Of a DNA stretch of 64,000 bases, positions 47,491-57,311 are shown in pieces. Every line of letters starts with the position of its first letter. The stretch's first letter is position 1. The stretch comes from Natrinema mahii (lineage in GTDB: Archaea > Halobacteriota > Halobacteria > Halobacteriales > Natrialbaceae): NCBI GenBank assembly GCA_000690595.2, contig JHUT02000003.1:124001-188000 (forward strand), written 5' to 3'. The notes beneath the pieces were generated by a model. That model was not told the DNA's origin and ran no database searches. It saw only the letters and a list, made by a program, of their open reading frames with translations. The position numbers were made by a program, and so were the translations under genes.

Positions 47491-47952
47491 ATGGCGGAGT
47501 ACGAGCTGGACGCGGTCGACCGGGAGATCCTCTACGCGCTCCAGGAGGAGGCGCGGAACCTCTCCTCGAGCGAGATCGCCGACCGGACCGACGCCTCCTC
47601 GAGTACGGTCCGCAAGCGCATTCAGCGACTGGAGTCGGAAGGCGTCATCAAGGGCTACAGCGCCAACATCGATTACACGAAATCCGGCTATCCGATCCGG
47701 ATGCTGCTGTTCTGTACGGCACCGATCCCCGACCGCGGGGAGTACATCGACGACCTGCTCGAGATTTCGGGCGTCGTCTCGGTGCAGGAGTTGATCACGG
47801 GCGAACGGAACCTCCTCGTGACCGTGGTCGTCGAGAACGACAGGGCCGTCACGCCGATCGCACAGCAGATCGCGGACATGGGACTGACGATCACCGACGA
47901 AGTCCTCGTTCGTAGCCACCGATCGACCTCGTTCGACGAGTTCTCTTCCTAA
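47491..47952 (+). CDS. Lrp/AsnC-family transcriptional regulator
   Basis: 153 residues: an N-terminal helix-turn-helix (D-A-V-D-R-E-I-L-Y-A-L ... S-S-S-T-V-R-K-R-I-Q-R-L) and a C-terminal RAM ligand-binding domain. These regulators respond to amino acids or other small molecules. A TATA-like run (accttatagc, about 47461-47470) stands 25 bases before the ATG. Its place upstream of the dab genes (304 bases) is suggestive but no binding site is identified. Confidence 0.92.
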   Translation: MAEYELDAVDREILYALQEEARNLSSSEIADRTDASSSTVRKRIQRLESEGVIKGYSANIDYTKSGYPIRMLLFCTAPIPDRGEYIDDLLEISGVVSVQELITGERNLLVTVVVENDRAVTPIAQQIADMGLTITDEVLVRSHRSTSFDEFSS

Positions 47953-48256
47953 CGCGGTCGTCGGGAACCCCGGCCTCGACGACCGGCTCGAGGGGACCGA
48001 GCCCGCGGGCCTCGTATCGACAGCCAGCGGCGACTCCGGCATGCGATTCAGCCGAAAGCCGCCGGCTCGCCGCTCGAGCGGTCGGTTACGAACGATCGTG
48101 CCGGTCCGTGTCGCCGGGGGACGAACGATTTGTTCGAACCGAAGGCTATAATAACCGCTCTGTTCACATTTGGAGTAGAGACGACCGGTTACGCAAGTGT
48201 TGCCGCGAACGACACGTCGCGACGGGACCCGGTCCCGTGCTGGTCGACTACGATAC
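47953..48256. other. 304-base intergenic region with dabB promoter
   Basis: Contains an AT-rich ctataataac (about 48147-48156) that can serve as TATA box for the dab operon, leaving a leader of roughly 80 bases. No small gene or repeat was recognised. Confidence 0.45.
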
Positions 48257-49753
48257 ATGACCGAGGACACAGCAACGATCGACGACGACGTCGCACAGCG
48301 CCCCGAACCGACGCCGCCGCGTTCGGCCGTGCCGCGAGCGTCGACCTGGACGGTCTGGACGCTCTTTCTGGCCAGTCTCGGCGTTCTCGCGCTGACGGCT
48401 CGAGGGGGTGCCGGCTGGGAGGTCTCGCCGCTCCTGCGGATCGACGGCCTGACTGCGGTCATGTGGGTCGTGGTCACGTTCTTCAGCGGGGTTGTCCACA
48501 GCTACTCGCGGCGCTACATGGCCGGTGACAGCGGCCTCGAGCGGTTCTTCGCTCGCGTGTTCGGCTTCACCCTCGCGGTCATGACGATGACCGCGGCCGA
48601 CCACGTCGCGCTGTTCGTGGCCGCGTGGCTGGCGATGGGCCTGCTGCTGGCCGGTCTCATCGGCCACGTTCGCGACTGGCCACAGGCCAGAGCCGCCGGC
48701 CGGGTCGCCCGCCGCTATTTCCTCGCCAGCAGCGCCCTGCTCGCCGGCTCGGTGGCGCTGCTCGCCTGGGCGACCGGCGCGATGACGCTTACCGGTATCC
48801 TCACCGGGCTCGAGGGTGTCTCGCGGACGGTCGTGCTCGTCGCCGCTGCGGGGGTCGTCCTCGCGGCGATGGTCCAGTCGGCGCTCGTGCCGTTTCACGG
48901 CTGGCTGCTGTCGTCGATGACCGCGCCGACGCCGGCGTCGGCCCTGATGCACGCCGGCTTCGTCAACGCGGGCGGGGTCCTGTTGACCAGGTTCGCGCCG
49001 CTGGTCGGCGACGAACTCGTGATCATGTCGGCGATCGTCCTCGTCGGCGCGGTCAGCGCCCTGCTCGGGCAGGCGATGATCCTCGTCCAAACGGACGTCA
49101 AGCGCAAACTCGGTAGCTCGACGATCGCCCAGATGGGCTTTATGATACTCCAGTGCGGGCTCGGCTTCTTCGCCGCCGCGATCGCCCACCTCATCCTGCA
49201 CGGCTTCTACAAGGCGTATCTCTTCCTCTCGTCGGGTGCGGGCGTCGAACGCGCGGCTCCCAAAGACGCCGGCCACACCGAACTCGGCTTCTCCGGGGTC
49301 GCCGTCAGCCTCGTGACGGCCGTCGGCGGCGGGGCACTGTTCGGCATCCTCACCGGGAAGGCGACGAGCCTGACGCTCAACAGCGGGACGATCCTGACGC
49401 TGGTCGTGGTCCTGACGACGCTGACCGCGGCCCGCGACATCCTCCGGCGCTCGACCCTGCCGACGACGGTCCGGTTCGTCAGCGTCCCGCTGGTCGTCCT
49501 GACCGCCATCGGCGGCTACGCCGTGATGTTCAACGCCGTCTCGTCGATGCTGTCCGGCGTCCCGATGACCCACGTCTCGACGGAGCTGACCGTCGTCCAC
49601 TACCTCGTCGTCGCCCTCTTCGTCGGGGCGTATCTCGTCGCGGAACTGGGTTGGTATCGCTCGAGCGAACGCCTCTACGTCGCCCTGCTGAACGTCTCTC
49701 AACCCGACCCGTCGACCGTTCTCACCAGCACGGAGGAATACAATGACGCGTAA
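48257..49753 (+). CDS. dabB: DabB-like inorganic-carbon transporter subunit (NuoL/MrpA family)
   Basis: 498 residues, about 13 helices, from ATG 48257. It has the proton-channel core of complex-I antiporter-like subunits, with segments such as A-S-A-L-M-H-A-G-F-V-N-A-G-G and L-I-L-H-G-F-Y-K-A-Y-L-F carrying the conserved Lys/His. Its stop overlaps the start of dabA by 11 bases. With DabA it forms the DAB complex, in which a membrane ion gradient drives one-way hydration of CO2 to bicarbonate. Confidence 0.9.
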   Translation: MTEDTATIDDDVAQRPEPTPPRSAVPRASTWTVWTLFLASLGVLALTARGGAGWEVSPLLRIDGLTAVMWVVVTFFSGVVHSYSRRYMAGDSGLERFFARVFGFTLAVMTMTAADHVALFVAAWLAMGLLLAGLIGHVRDWPQARAAGRVARRYFLASSALLAGSVALLAWATGAMTLTGILTGLEGVSRTVVLVAAAGVVLAAMVQSALVPFHGWLLSSMTAPTPASALMHAGFVNAGGVLLTRFAPLVGDELVIMSAIVLVGAVSALLGQAMILVQTDVKRKLGSSTIAQMGFMILQCGLGFFAAAIAHLILHGFYKAYLFLSSGAGVERAAPKDAGHTELGFSGVAVSLVTAVGGGALFGILTGKATSLTLNSGTILTLVVVLTTLTAARDILRRSTLPTTVRFVSVPLVVLTAIGGYAVMFNAVSSMLSGVPMTHVSTELTVVHYLVVALFVGAYLVAELGWYRSSERLYVALLNVSQPDPSTVLTSTEEYNDA

Positions 49754-52199
49754 TACCGACGACGCCCGTCGCATCGAAGCGAGCATCGACCGCGCGGCCG
49801 AGCGCATCGGCTCGGTCTGGCCGCTGCACTCGTTCGTCACGGCCAACCCCCTCTCGGGGTTCGAGGACGAGCCGTTCCACCGCGCCGTCGCGGAGGCCGA
49901 GGAGCTGTTCGGCGGCCGAGGCTATCCCCACCCGTCGGTCTTCCGCCGCGCCTGGGAGTCGGGCCGGATCGACGCCGACACCCTCCGTGCGGAACTCGCG
50001 GCCCACGGGATCGACCGCGACCCCGAGACGCTCCTCGAGGAGTTGGCCGAGACCGAAGCGGCCCGCGACGCCGCCGAGCCCGACGACGCGACCGAGGCCG
50101 TCGATCGGGTCCTCTCGAAGTGGCTCGCGGCCTTCCTCGACGAGGGCCAGGCCAAGTGGCCGATGCCCAACCGCGAGGACGGGTTCTATCAAGCGTGGCG
50201 CGCGGTGGCCCCCCACGACGGCGACGTGCCCGGCCCCGCCGACCCCGACGACCTCCCCGAGACGGCGACCGACGCGCTCGAGTCGGTCCTCGGCGACTAT
50301 CCCGAAGGGCGCTGGGTCGACATCCTCGAGGCCCACCTCGCGGCGCTGCCGGGCTGGAGCGGGTTCGTCGTCCAGCGCATCGACGACGACGTCGACCCGT
50401 GGCAGGACCAGTACCCGATCACGCTGGCCCAGTACCTCGCGGTGCGGCTGACGATCGCGGACCTGCTCGACGCACCGATCGATCTCGATGCCGGCGACGA
50501 AGTCGACGACGACGCCGACGAGGTCCCGCTTCCCGAGATCTGGCTGACCGCCTGGGAGAAGAGCTACCGCGAGCGGCTCCTCGAGGGGATCGACGACGCC
50601 GTGACCGATCCAGCAACCGCCGGGGACGGCGGCCGTCCGGCCGCCCAGCTCGTGTTCTGTATCGACACCCGCTCGGAGGTGATCCGCCGTCACATCGAGG
50701 CGCAGGGTCCCTACGAAACCCACGGCTACGCGGGCTTTTTCGGCGTGCCGATGCGCCACCGCGGCTACGAGGCCGCGGTCGACACCGACGCCTGCCCGCC
50801 GATCGTCGAGCCCGAACACCGGATCGTCGACCGGCCCGCCGACGCCGAGTCGGCGGCCGCCCGCGACCGCTGGACCGGGTTCGCCACGGCCGCGCGCAAA
50901 CACTTCAAGACGCTCAAGTCCAACCTCGTCGCCGCCTTTACCTTCGTCGAGGGGGCCGGCAGCGCCTACGGCTCGGCGATGGCGGCCCGCACGCTGTCGC
51001 CGTCGACGATCGCCACGCTGCAGTCCGCCATCGCGGAGCGCGTCCCGAGCCGCCACGAGGCCGCCGCGCCCGCCGTCGATTACGACGCGTACGACGATCA
51101 CGATCACGCCGACCACGACCTCCCGCAGGGGCTGAGCCACGAGGCGAAAGTCGAGTACGCCCAGAACGCCTTCGAACTCATGGGCTGGACCGAGTTCGCC
51201 CGACTGGTCGTCTTCGCGGGCCACGCCAGCGAGACGACGAACAACCCCTTCGGCTCGAGCCTCGACTGCGGGGCCTGTGCCGGCAATCCCGGCGGCCCCA
51301 ACGCTCGCGTCCTCGCGGCGATCTGTAACGATCCGGACGTCAAGGCGACGCTGCGCGAGCGCGGGATCGATATCCCCGAGGACACCGTCTTCCTCGCGGG
51401 CGAACACAACACGACGACCGACGAGATCACCCTCTTCGACGACGACGTCCCCGAGAGCCACCGCGGGGATCTCGAGTCCCTCCGCGCGGACCTCGCCAGC
51501 GCCCGCGCCGGGGCCGCCGCCGAGCGAACCGCGTCGACCGACGACGAGGCGGCCGTCGACGAAGTCGAGCGCAAGGCGGCCGACTGGGCCGAGACCCGCC
51601 CCGAGTGGGGGCTGGCCGGCAACGCCTCGTTCGTCATCGGCCCGCGCGAACTGACCGCCGACCAAGACCTCGACGGCCGCGCGTTCCTCCACTCCTACGA
51701 CTGGTCCGTCGACCCGGACGGCGACGCCCTCGAGGCGATCGTGGCGGGGCCGCTCGTGGTCACCCAGTGGATCAACAACCAGTACTACTTCGCGACGGTC
51801 GACAACGGTGTCTACGGGAGCGGCTCGAAGGTCACCCAGAACCCGGTGGGCAACGTCGGCGTCGTGCAGGGCAACGGCGGCGACTTGCTGACCGGCCTGC
51901 CGCTGCAGTCGCTCAAACTCGACGACGAGCGTCCGTTCCACCAGCCGCTGCGCCTGACCGCGGTGATCCACGCGCCCCGTGAGCGCGTGACCGAGATCCT
52001 CCGCGACCACGAGGACGTCCGTGAACTACTCGACAACGGCTGGATCGGCGATCTGACCGTCGTCGATCCCGAACGCGACAACGAGTCGTTCCACTACGCG
52101 GGCGACCTCGAGTGGGCGAGCCATCGCGAGGCGGCGACCCCGGAGGCGGCGACGCCGACCGAGACGACGCCGGTCGCGGAGTCGACGGCCGACGACTGA
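49743..52199 (+). CDS. dabA: DabA-like inorganic-carbon transporter subunit (DUF2309)
   Basis: 818 residues, soluble, of UPF0753/DUF2309. The beta-carbonic-anhydrase-like zinc site is complete: C306 and D308 in V-F-C-I-D-T-R-S, H494 in G-H-A-S, C509 in L-D-C-G-A-C. The spacings (2 and 15 residues) equal those of the characterised bacterial protein. An acidic insert at about 250-260 and an acidic C-terminal tail are halophilic features. It should couple CO2 hydration to the DabB channel. The convergent carbonic anhydrase ends 18 bases beyond it. Confidence 0.93.
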   Translation: MTRNTDDARRIEASIDRAAERIGSVWPLHSFVTANPLSGFEDEPFHRAVAEAEELFGGRGYPHPSVFRRAWESGRIDADTLRAELAAHGIDRDPETLLEELAETEAARDAAEPDDATEAVDRVLSKWLAAFLDEGQAKWPMPNREDGFYQAWRAVAPHDGDVPGPADPDDLPETATDALESVLGDYPEGRWVDILEAHLAALPGWSGFVVQRIDDDVDPWQDQYPITLAQYLAVRLTIADLLDAPIDLDAGDEVDDDADEVPLPEIWLTAWEKSYRERLLEGIDDAVTDPATAGDGGRPAAQLVFCIDTRSEVIRRHIEAQGPYETHGYAGFFGVPMRHRGYEAAVDTDACPPIVEPEHRIVDRPADAESAAARDRWTGFATAARKHFKTLKSNLVAAFTFVEGAGSAYGSAMAARTLSPSTIATLQSAIAERVPSRHEAAAPAVDYDAYDDHDHADHDLPQGLSHEAKVEYAQNAFELMGWTEFARLVVFAGHASETTNNPFGSSLDCGACAGNPGGPNARVLAAICNDPDVKATLRERGIDIPEDTVFLAGEHNTTTDEITLFDDDVPESHRGDLESLRADLASARAGAAAERTASTDDEAAVDEVERKAADWAETRPEWGLAGNASFVIGPRELTADQDLDGRAFLHSYDWSVDPDGDALEAIVAGPLVVTQWINNQYYFATVDNGVYGSGSKVTQNPVGNVGVVQGNGGDLLTGLPLQSLKLDDERPFHQPLRLTAVIHAPRERVTEILRDHEDVRELLDNGWIGDLTVVDPERDNESFHYAGDLEWASHREAATPEAATPTETTPVAESTADD

Positions 52200-52217
52200 C
52201 GCTGCTCGCGGTCGCGG

Positions 52218-52937
52218 TCACTCCACCGATCCGTCGCCGTACAGCAGACTGTTCACCGCCGACTCGTCGCCTGCCGGCACCCGATCGGCGAGGACGTCGG
52301 GATCGGTCTCGCCGTCGACGCTGACGAGATACGCGCGCCCCGGCTCGTCGCCGTAGACGCCCTGGAAGTCGTAGACGAAGCCGTAGACGTCGACCCGGTC
52401 CGGAACGTCGTCGGCGGCACACAGCGAGCGGGCCTGATAGTCGACGTTGTACTCGACGAGCCGGTTGATGACGGCGTCGTCGTCGGCCTCGCGATCGATC
52501 AGCCCGCTCTCGAGGGCCTCTTCGATCACGGGGACGAGCATATCGACCCACTTGTCGACGCCGCGCGGCCCGGGCGGCTCCGCGCCGGTCGCGACCCGGT
52601 AGGCGGCGGTGACCGCGCCACAGCCGGTGTGGCCCACGACGGCGACGGCGTCGGTCCCGGTGTGGTGGATCGGATAGAGGACGCCGCCGTCGACGATCCG
52701 TTCGCCGTCGTCGTCGTCCCAGACCTGATTCCCGATGTTGCTGGGCGTAAAGACCGTGCCCGGCCGATCGACGCCCCACATTCCCTCGTGGGAGACCCGC
52801 GAGTCGGAACAACAGACCGCGACGACGGACGGGTGCTGGCCGGTCTGGACGTCCGCGAAATGCTCCTCGGGCAGCGACTCGACGTGGCGGCGGTTCCCGG
52901 CGAGTAACCGCTCGAGGGTATCGCGATCGGTTCCCAT
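52218..52937 (-). CDS. Beta-class carbonic anhydrase
   Basis: 239 residues from ATG 52937; the longer frame adds non-family residues. Zinc and active-site residues: C43, D45 and R47 in C-C-S-D-S-R-V, H103 and C106 in G-H-T-G-C-G-A-V. It interconverts CO2 and bicarbonate in the cytoplasm. Convergent with dabA, so it is not co-transcribed, but proximity suggests it manages the bicarbonate pool or recovers CO2. Confidence 0.95.
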   Translation of the reverse strand: MGTDRDTLERLLAGNRRHVESLPEEHFADVQTGQHPSVVAVCCSDSRVSHEGMWGVDRPGTVFTPSNIGNQVWDDDDGERIVDGGVLYPIHHTGTDAVAVVGHTGCGAVTAAYRVATGAEPPGPRGVDKWVDMLVPVIEEALESGLIDREADDDAVINRLVEYNVDYQARSLCAADDVPDRVDVYGFVYDFQGVYGDEPGRAYLVSVDGETDPDVLADRVPAGDESAVNSLLYGDGSVE

Positions 52938-53067
52938 ACTCGACCTACACGAACGGTGATGAAAAAGGTTCGAGGCCAGTGTCCCGTCGTGGGAAGACGA
53001 CGTTCGCGCCGTCGCTGCGAGGTTCCGCGAGCCCAATCTTCACCTATGACCGTCTCCATGAGTGGGT

Positions 53068-54084
53068 ATGGCAGAAACCAGACAGTGGCAACTTGCTAGT
53101 CGCCCCGTCGGCGAACCGACTCACGACAACTTCGAACTCGTCACCGTCGACCGGCCCGAACCGGACAACGGCGAGGTACTTGTCGAGACGCTCTATCAGT
53201 CGGTCGACCCGTACATGCGCGGTCGCATGCGCGACGCGGAATCGTACGCCGAACCCTGGGACGTCGGCGACCCGATGAAAGCCAGCGTCGTCGGCGAAGT
53301 CATCGAATCCAACAGCGGCCGGTTCTCCGAGGGCGATATCGTCACCGGTGACCTCCTGTGGGCGGAACACGCCGTCGCGGACGCGAACGAACTCCAGCGA
53401 GTCAACCCCGACCACGGGCCGATCTCGACCGCGCTGGGCGTCCTCGGAATGCCCGGCGTCACGGCCTACTGGGGCCTGAACGACGTCGGTGACCCGAAAC
53501 CCGGCGACACGGTAGTCGTCTCCGCCGCGGCGGGCGCGGTCGGCTCCGTCGTCGGTCAGCTCGCCCGCCTCGCGGGCGCTCGAGTGGTCGGTACCGCCGG
53601 AAGCGAGGCGAAGATCGACTGGCTCACCGACGACCTCGGCTTCGACGCCGCGATCAACTACAAGGAGACCGACGACCTCTCGAGCGCGATCGACGAGGCC
53701 TGTCCCGACGGCGTCGACGTCTACTTCGACAACGTCGGCGGACCGATCACCGACGCCGTCTGGCCTCGACTGAACGTCGACGCCCGCGTCGCGGTCTGTG
53801 GCCAGATCGCCCTCTACAACGAGACCGAGGTGCCGACCGGCCCGCGGAAACTCGCTAAACTCATCGAGTCCCGCGCGACGGTCGAAGGGCTCCTCGTCAG
53901 CGACTACCAGCCCCGGTGGGGCGAGGCCCTCCAGCGGCTCTCGACGTTCGTTCAGAACGGCGACGTGCAGTACCGCGAAAACGTCGTCGACGGCTTCGAG
54001 AACGCACCCGACGCCTTCCTCGGGCTGTTCGAGGGCGACAACATCGGGAAGCAGTTGGTGCAGGTCGCCGAGTACGACGAGTAA
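53068..54084 (+). CDS. NADP-dependent oxidoreductase, zinc-free MDR family
   Basis: 338 residues from ATG 53068 (a GTG two codons earlier is in frame). It has the NADPH-binding A-A-A-G-A-V-G-S-V-V-G-Q-L loop, the Y-F-D-N-V-G-G motif, and the Y-M-R-G-R-M-R-D segment typical of leukotriene B4 dehydrogenase/prostaglandin reductase-type enzymes (CurA group). It should reduce alpha,beta-unsaturated carbonyls. Zinc-binding Cys are absent. Monocistronic. Confidence 0.92.
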   Translation: MAETRQWQLASRPVGEPTHDNFELVTVDRPEPDNGEVLVETLYQSVDPYMRGRMRDAESYAEPWDVGDPMKASVVGEVIESNSGRFSEGDIVTGDLLWAEHAVADANELQRVNPDHGPISTALGVLGMPGVTAYWGLNDVGDPKPGDTVVVSAAAGAVGSVVGQLARLAGARVVGTAGSEAKIDWLTDDLGFDAAINYKETDDLSSAIDEACPDGVDVYFDNVGGPITDAVWPRLNVDARVAVCGQIALYNETEVPTGPRKLAKLIESRATVEGLLVSDYQPRWGEALQRLSTFVQNGDVQYRENVVDGFENAPDAFLGLFEGDNIGKQLVQVAEYDE

Positions 54085-54193
54085 TCGACGCGGCCCGCGG
54101 TCGACGATCACCGCGCGAGTAGCCGAGCGTCGGCGTCGGCCGCCGACGCCGATGATCGCAACGATGATCCGTCGCTGCTAGTGTCAGTTCCAT

Positions 54194-55000
54194 ATGGTCG
54201 CTTCCGAGCCGGAGTCGATCTCGCTCCCCGACGGTCGGACGCTGGCGTTTGCGACCTACGGCGATCCGGACGGTACGCCGCTGCTCTTTCATCACGGCAC
54301 GCCCGGATCGTCCCACCTCGGAGCGTTGCTCTCCGAGCCCGCTCTCGCCAGCGGCGTTCGCGTGATCGCGCCGAGCCGTCCCGGCTACGGTCGGTCCGAT
54401 CCGGATCCGGACGGCACGTTCGAAACGTGGGCCGACGACTGTCGGGCGCTCGCCGACGCTCTGGCACTCGAGTCGGTCGCCGTCGCCGGGTTCTCCGGCG
54501 GCGGTCCCTACGCGCTGGCCGTCGCCGCGCGCCACGCCGATCGAGTCTCGGCCGTCGGCGTGGTCGGCGCTCCGGTTCCGGCACACGACGACGGGCCGTT
54601 CGGCTCGCTCGTTCGGTTCCCGCGCCTGCTGGGCATCGCGTTTCGATTCGGCGCGGCCGTCGCACGACTCCGGGGCGATCGGTTCGTCGTCGACCAGTTG
54701 ACCGATCGATCCGTCGACGACGAGACCGCTCGAATCGTCGGTCGCGACTTCCGCGTCGGACTGTCGGCCGGACCGTCCGGCGCGGTCCGCGAGAGTCGCG
54801 CGCTCGCGGCCGACTGGTCGCCCTCGCTGCCCGACGGCGACGTGACGGTTTGGCACGGGGTCGACGACCAAAACGCGCCGATCGGTCCGGTCCGAACTGC
54901 CTACGAGGATCGATCGACCGTCACCCTTCACGAGATCGACGACGACCACCTGGGAACGCTGTGTTCGGTCCGCGACGACGTCGTCGGGCTGGCCGACTGA
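54194..55000 (+). CDS. Alpha/beta-hydrolase
   Basis: 268 residues. The oxyanion H-H-G-T-P-G-S segment (HGxP), the nucleophile elbow G-F-S-G-G-G with Ser, and a late D-D-H region (I-D-D-D-H-L) for the catalytic His are visible. The function could be an esterase, lipase or haloperoxidase-like enzyme; the substrate is unknown. ATG 54194 lies 109 bases after the oxidoreductase stop, so an operon is possible. Convergent with the ABC-2 genes (10-base gap). Confidence 0.9.
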   Translation: MVASEPESISLPDGRTLAFATYGDPDGTPLLFHHGTPGSSHLGALLSEPALASGVRVIAPSRPGYGRSDPDPDGTFETWADDCRALADALALESVAVAGFSGGGPYALAVAARHADRVSAVGVVGAPVPAHDDGPFGSLVRFPRLLGIAFRFGAAVARLRGDRFVVDQLTDRSVDDETARIVGRDFRVGLSAGPSGAVRESRALAADWSPSLPDGDVTVWHGVDDQNAPIGPVRTAYEDRSTVTLHEIDDDHLGTLCSVRDDVVGLAD

Positions 55001-55010
55001 CGCCCGGTCG

Positions 55011-55814
55011 TCAGTCGGTCAGACCGTAGCCGATCTTGAACAGATAGACGTCGATCGCCAGCACCGCCGCGGTGGCGGTCGTCAGGACCCCAAGCGAGAA
55101 CAGCGGCGCGAAGTCGGCGTATGGCGCGGGCAGGACGCCGACGCCGATCAGATCCGAGTGGCCCAGCAGGCCGTATCGGACGCTGTCGACCATGTAGACC
55201 ATCGGGTTCAGCAGCGAGAGAGTCACCTGCCAGGCCTGCTCGAACGTCTCGAGCGAGTAGAAGACCGCGCCGAAGAAGACCAGCGGTCGGAGGATGAACT
55301 GGTTCATGACCGTCAGGTCGTCGAAGTCCCGCGCGACCAGCCCGCCGATGATACCGAGGCCGGCGAACAGCGCCGTGATGACGACCATCGTCGCGATCAG
55401 GAACAGGCCGTGTTCGATCCCGATCGGAACGAACAGCCGGCCGACGACGGCGATGATGATCCCGACGACCAGTCCGCGGACCGCACTGGCACCGACGTAG
55501 GCGACGACCATCTCGGCGTAGGAAAGCGGCGAGGTCAGCGTCTCGTGAATGTACTCGTTCCACCGCCCGTGGAAGATCGAGAACGAGGCGTTCTCGAAGG
55601 CGTTCGAGATCGCCCCGAGGACGATCAGCCCGGGGACGATAAAGAGGATGTAGGGATAGCCCGCGATCTCGTCGATCCGGCCGCCCAGGATCACGCCGAA
55701 GACGGCGAAGTAGAGGACGTTCGTGATCGCCGGCGGCATGAACGTGTTCTTCGGCCGGCGGACGAACCGCAACACCTCGCGCCGGAAGAGCGCCCGGAAG
55801 CCGACCGACAGCAT
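55011..55814 (-). CDS. ABC-2 type transporter permease
   Basis: 267 residues with six helices of the ABC-2 exporter fold and the family loop P-L-S-Y-A-E-M-V-V-A-Y-V between TM2 and TM3. It pairs with the ATPase upstream, whose stop overlaps its ATG by one base. The family exports drugs, polysaccharides or peptides; the cargo is unknown. Confidence 0.92.
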   Translation of the reverse strand: MLSVGFRALFRREVLRFVRRPKNTFMPPAITNVLYFAVFGVILGGRIDEIAGYPYILFIVPGLIVLGAISNAFENASFSIFHGRWNEYIHETLTSPLSYAEMVVAYVGASAVRGLVVGIIIAVVGRLFVPIGIEHGLFLIATMVVITALFAGLGIIGGLVARDFDDLTVMNQFILRPLVFFGAVFYSLETFEQAWQVTLSLLNPMVYMVDSVRYGLLGHSDLIGVGVLPAPYADFAPLFSLGVLTTATAAVLAIDVYLFKIGYGLTD

Positions 55815-56827
55815 CAGGCGACCCCCTCCCGTTCGCGTTCCCGCTCGCGTTTCGCCGACGACTCGTCGTCGCTTCCGTCCGCGCTCTCGGCCGACGACCG
55901 CGTGACGGTCCGGTCCTCGCTGCGGGTCAGATCGACGAAGATCTCCTCGAGCGAGGTCCGCGTGATCTCGAGGTCGGCGATCTCGAAGCCCCGCGCCTCG
56001 AGGTCGTTGAGCAGCCGCGGCGCGGTCGCCCCGCCGTCGTCGACTCGGACCTCGAGCCGGTCGCCCGACACCGTCGTTTCGTGTGCGTAGGCCCCGAGAT
56101 CGGGCGCGGTCGAGGGCTCGGACTCGAGGCGAACGGCGATGGTGTCGCTGCCCCGTTCTTTCAGTTCGTCGGGAGTCGCGACGGTCACCTTCCGCCCCTC
56201 GTTCATGATCGCGACGCGATCACAGAGGCGCTCGGCCTCCTCGATGTAGTGCGTCGTCAGCAGGATCGTCGTCCCCTCCTCGTTGAGTTCGGTGACGAGG
56301 TCCCAGAGGTCGTGGCGGAGTTGAACGTCGACGCCGGCGGTCGGCTCGTCCAGAATGAGGAGATCGGGATCCGTGACGAGGGCGCGGGCGAGCAGGAGCC
56401 GACGTTTCATCCCGCCGGAGAGCCAGTCGAAGCGTTCGTTTCGCTTGTCGTAGATCCCGACGCGTTTGAGAACCTCGTCGGCGCGGTCGGCGGCCTCGTC
56501 CTCGGGGATCCCGTGGTAGCCGGCCTTGTGCATCAGCACCTCCTTGATGGGGAAGAAGCGATCGACGTTGAACTCCTGGGGGGCGAGCCCGATCGCGTCG
56601 CGGGCCTGCCGGTAGTCGTCCTCGACGTCGTGGCCGAAGACCCGGGCGTCGCCGCCGGTCTTGCGGACCAGGCCGACCAGCGTGTTGATGAACGTCGTCT
56701 TCCCAGCCCCGTTGGGGCCGAGCAAGCCGAAGAACTCGCCTTCCTCGACGGTCAGCGAGAGTTCCTGCAGAGCGCGTAAATCGCCGTACTCTTTCACGAG
56801 ATCGACGGTTTCGATGGCCGGTGGCAT
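55814..56827 (-). CDS. ABC transporter ATP-binding protein (DrrA-like)
   Basis: 337 residues. Walker A G-P-N-G-A-G-K-T-T, signature L-S-G-G-M-K-R-R, Walker B L-I-L-D-E-P-T-A-G-V-D. A C-terminal DUF4162-like extension of about 90 residues ends in a repetitive acidic/basic tail (R-E-R-E-R-E-R-E). Typical of antibiotic- or polyketide-exporting DrrA proteins, though common also in housekeeping exporters. Confidence 0.93.
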   Translation of the reverse strand: MPPAIETVDLVKEYGDLRALQELSLTVEEGEFFGLLGPNGAGKTTFINTLVGLVRKTGGDARVFGHDVEDDYRQARDAIGLAPQEFNVDRFFPIKEVLMHKAGYHGIPEDEAADRADEVLKRVGIYDKRNERFDWLSGGMKRRLLLARALVTDPDLLILDEPTAGVDVQLRHDLWDLVTELNEEGTTILLTTHYIEEAERLCDRVAIMNEGRKVTVATPDELKERGSDTIAVRLESEPSTAPDLGAYAHETTVSGDRLEVRVDDGGATAPRLLNDLEARGFEIADLEITRTSLEEIFVDLTRSEDRTVTRSSAESADGSDDESSAKREREREREGVA

Positions 56828-56958
56828 CGGTACAGCGTCGGCCCCGCCGACGGTTAAACTGTTTGTTAGCAGTACCTCCTGCTACGCTATAGTCGAAACT
56901 AATGCTATGTGTTCCTGAGTAGGCAATAATTTAGACCCCACTCACGCTGGGAAACAAA

Positions 56959-57150
56959 TCAAAAATCTGGGTCTTCCTCTCTAGTATATATTGTGTGGAT
57001 TCCAGAAATGAAGAGTACAAGTCCGAAAGCTATGAAAAACCACCCTTCGCGAGGGAGTTGTGGGATTCCTAAGACCCCATTGGATAATAGGACTATCCCT
57101 ATTATCAGCAACAAACCTGACTTCACGTTCCGGATTTTTCTCTCTACCAT
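56959..57150 (-). CDS. Small two-helix membrane protein (63 aa), AT-rich
   Basis: A basic start (M-V-E-R-K-I-R-N-V-K-S) then helices at about 12-28 and 36-55 (L-L-L-I-I-G-I-V-L-L; W-F-F-I-A-F-G-L-V-L-F) and a charged end. Only AT-rich codon use and the clean helices are informative; no family recognised. Opposite strand to the other two genes of the island. Confidence 0.7.
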   Translation of the reverse strand: MVERKIRNVKSGLLLIIGIVLLSNGVLGIPQLPREGWFFIAFGLVLFISGIHTIYTREEDPDF

Positions 57151-57311
57151 ACTATTCTATTAGCTCTCTTTCAGTAAATATTCTATGGAGAATAAAATAC
57201 TAGAATCATAGCACAACTCCATGGGAGTTATATCCGATAGTAGTATAGGAAATATTATAAAAATTTTAGTTAGAAATATTTAATACAGGTGCCAACATAC
57301 TTCCGATTGGT

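Noticed and set aside
48248-49846. A 532-codon leftward frame opposite dabB
   Set aside because: Arg/Asp/Gly repeats without structure; dabB has the expected transmembrane pattern.
49722-52010. A 762-codon leftward open frame opposite dabA
   Set aside because: It mirrors dabA codon for codon on the other strand, is Gly/Arg/Val-rich without motifs, and dabA has clear family residues. It is a shadow caused by high third-position GC.
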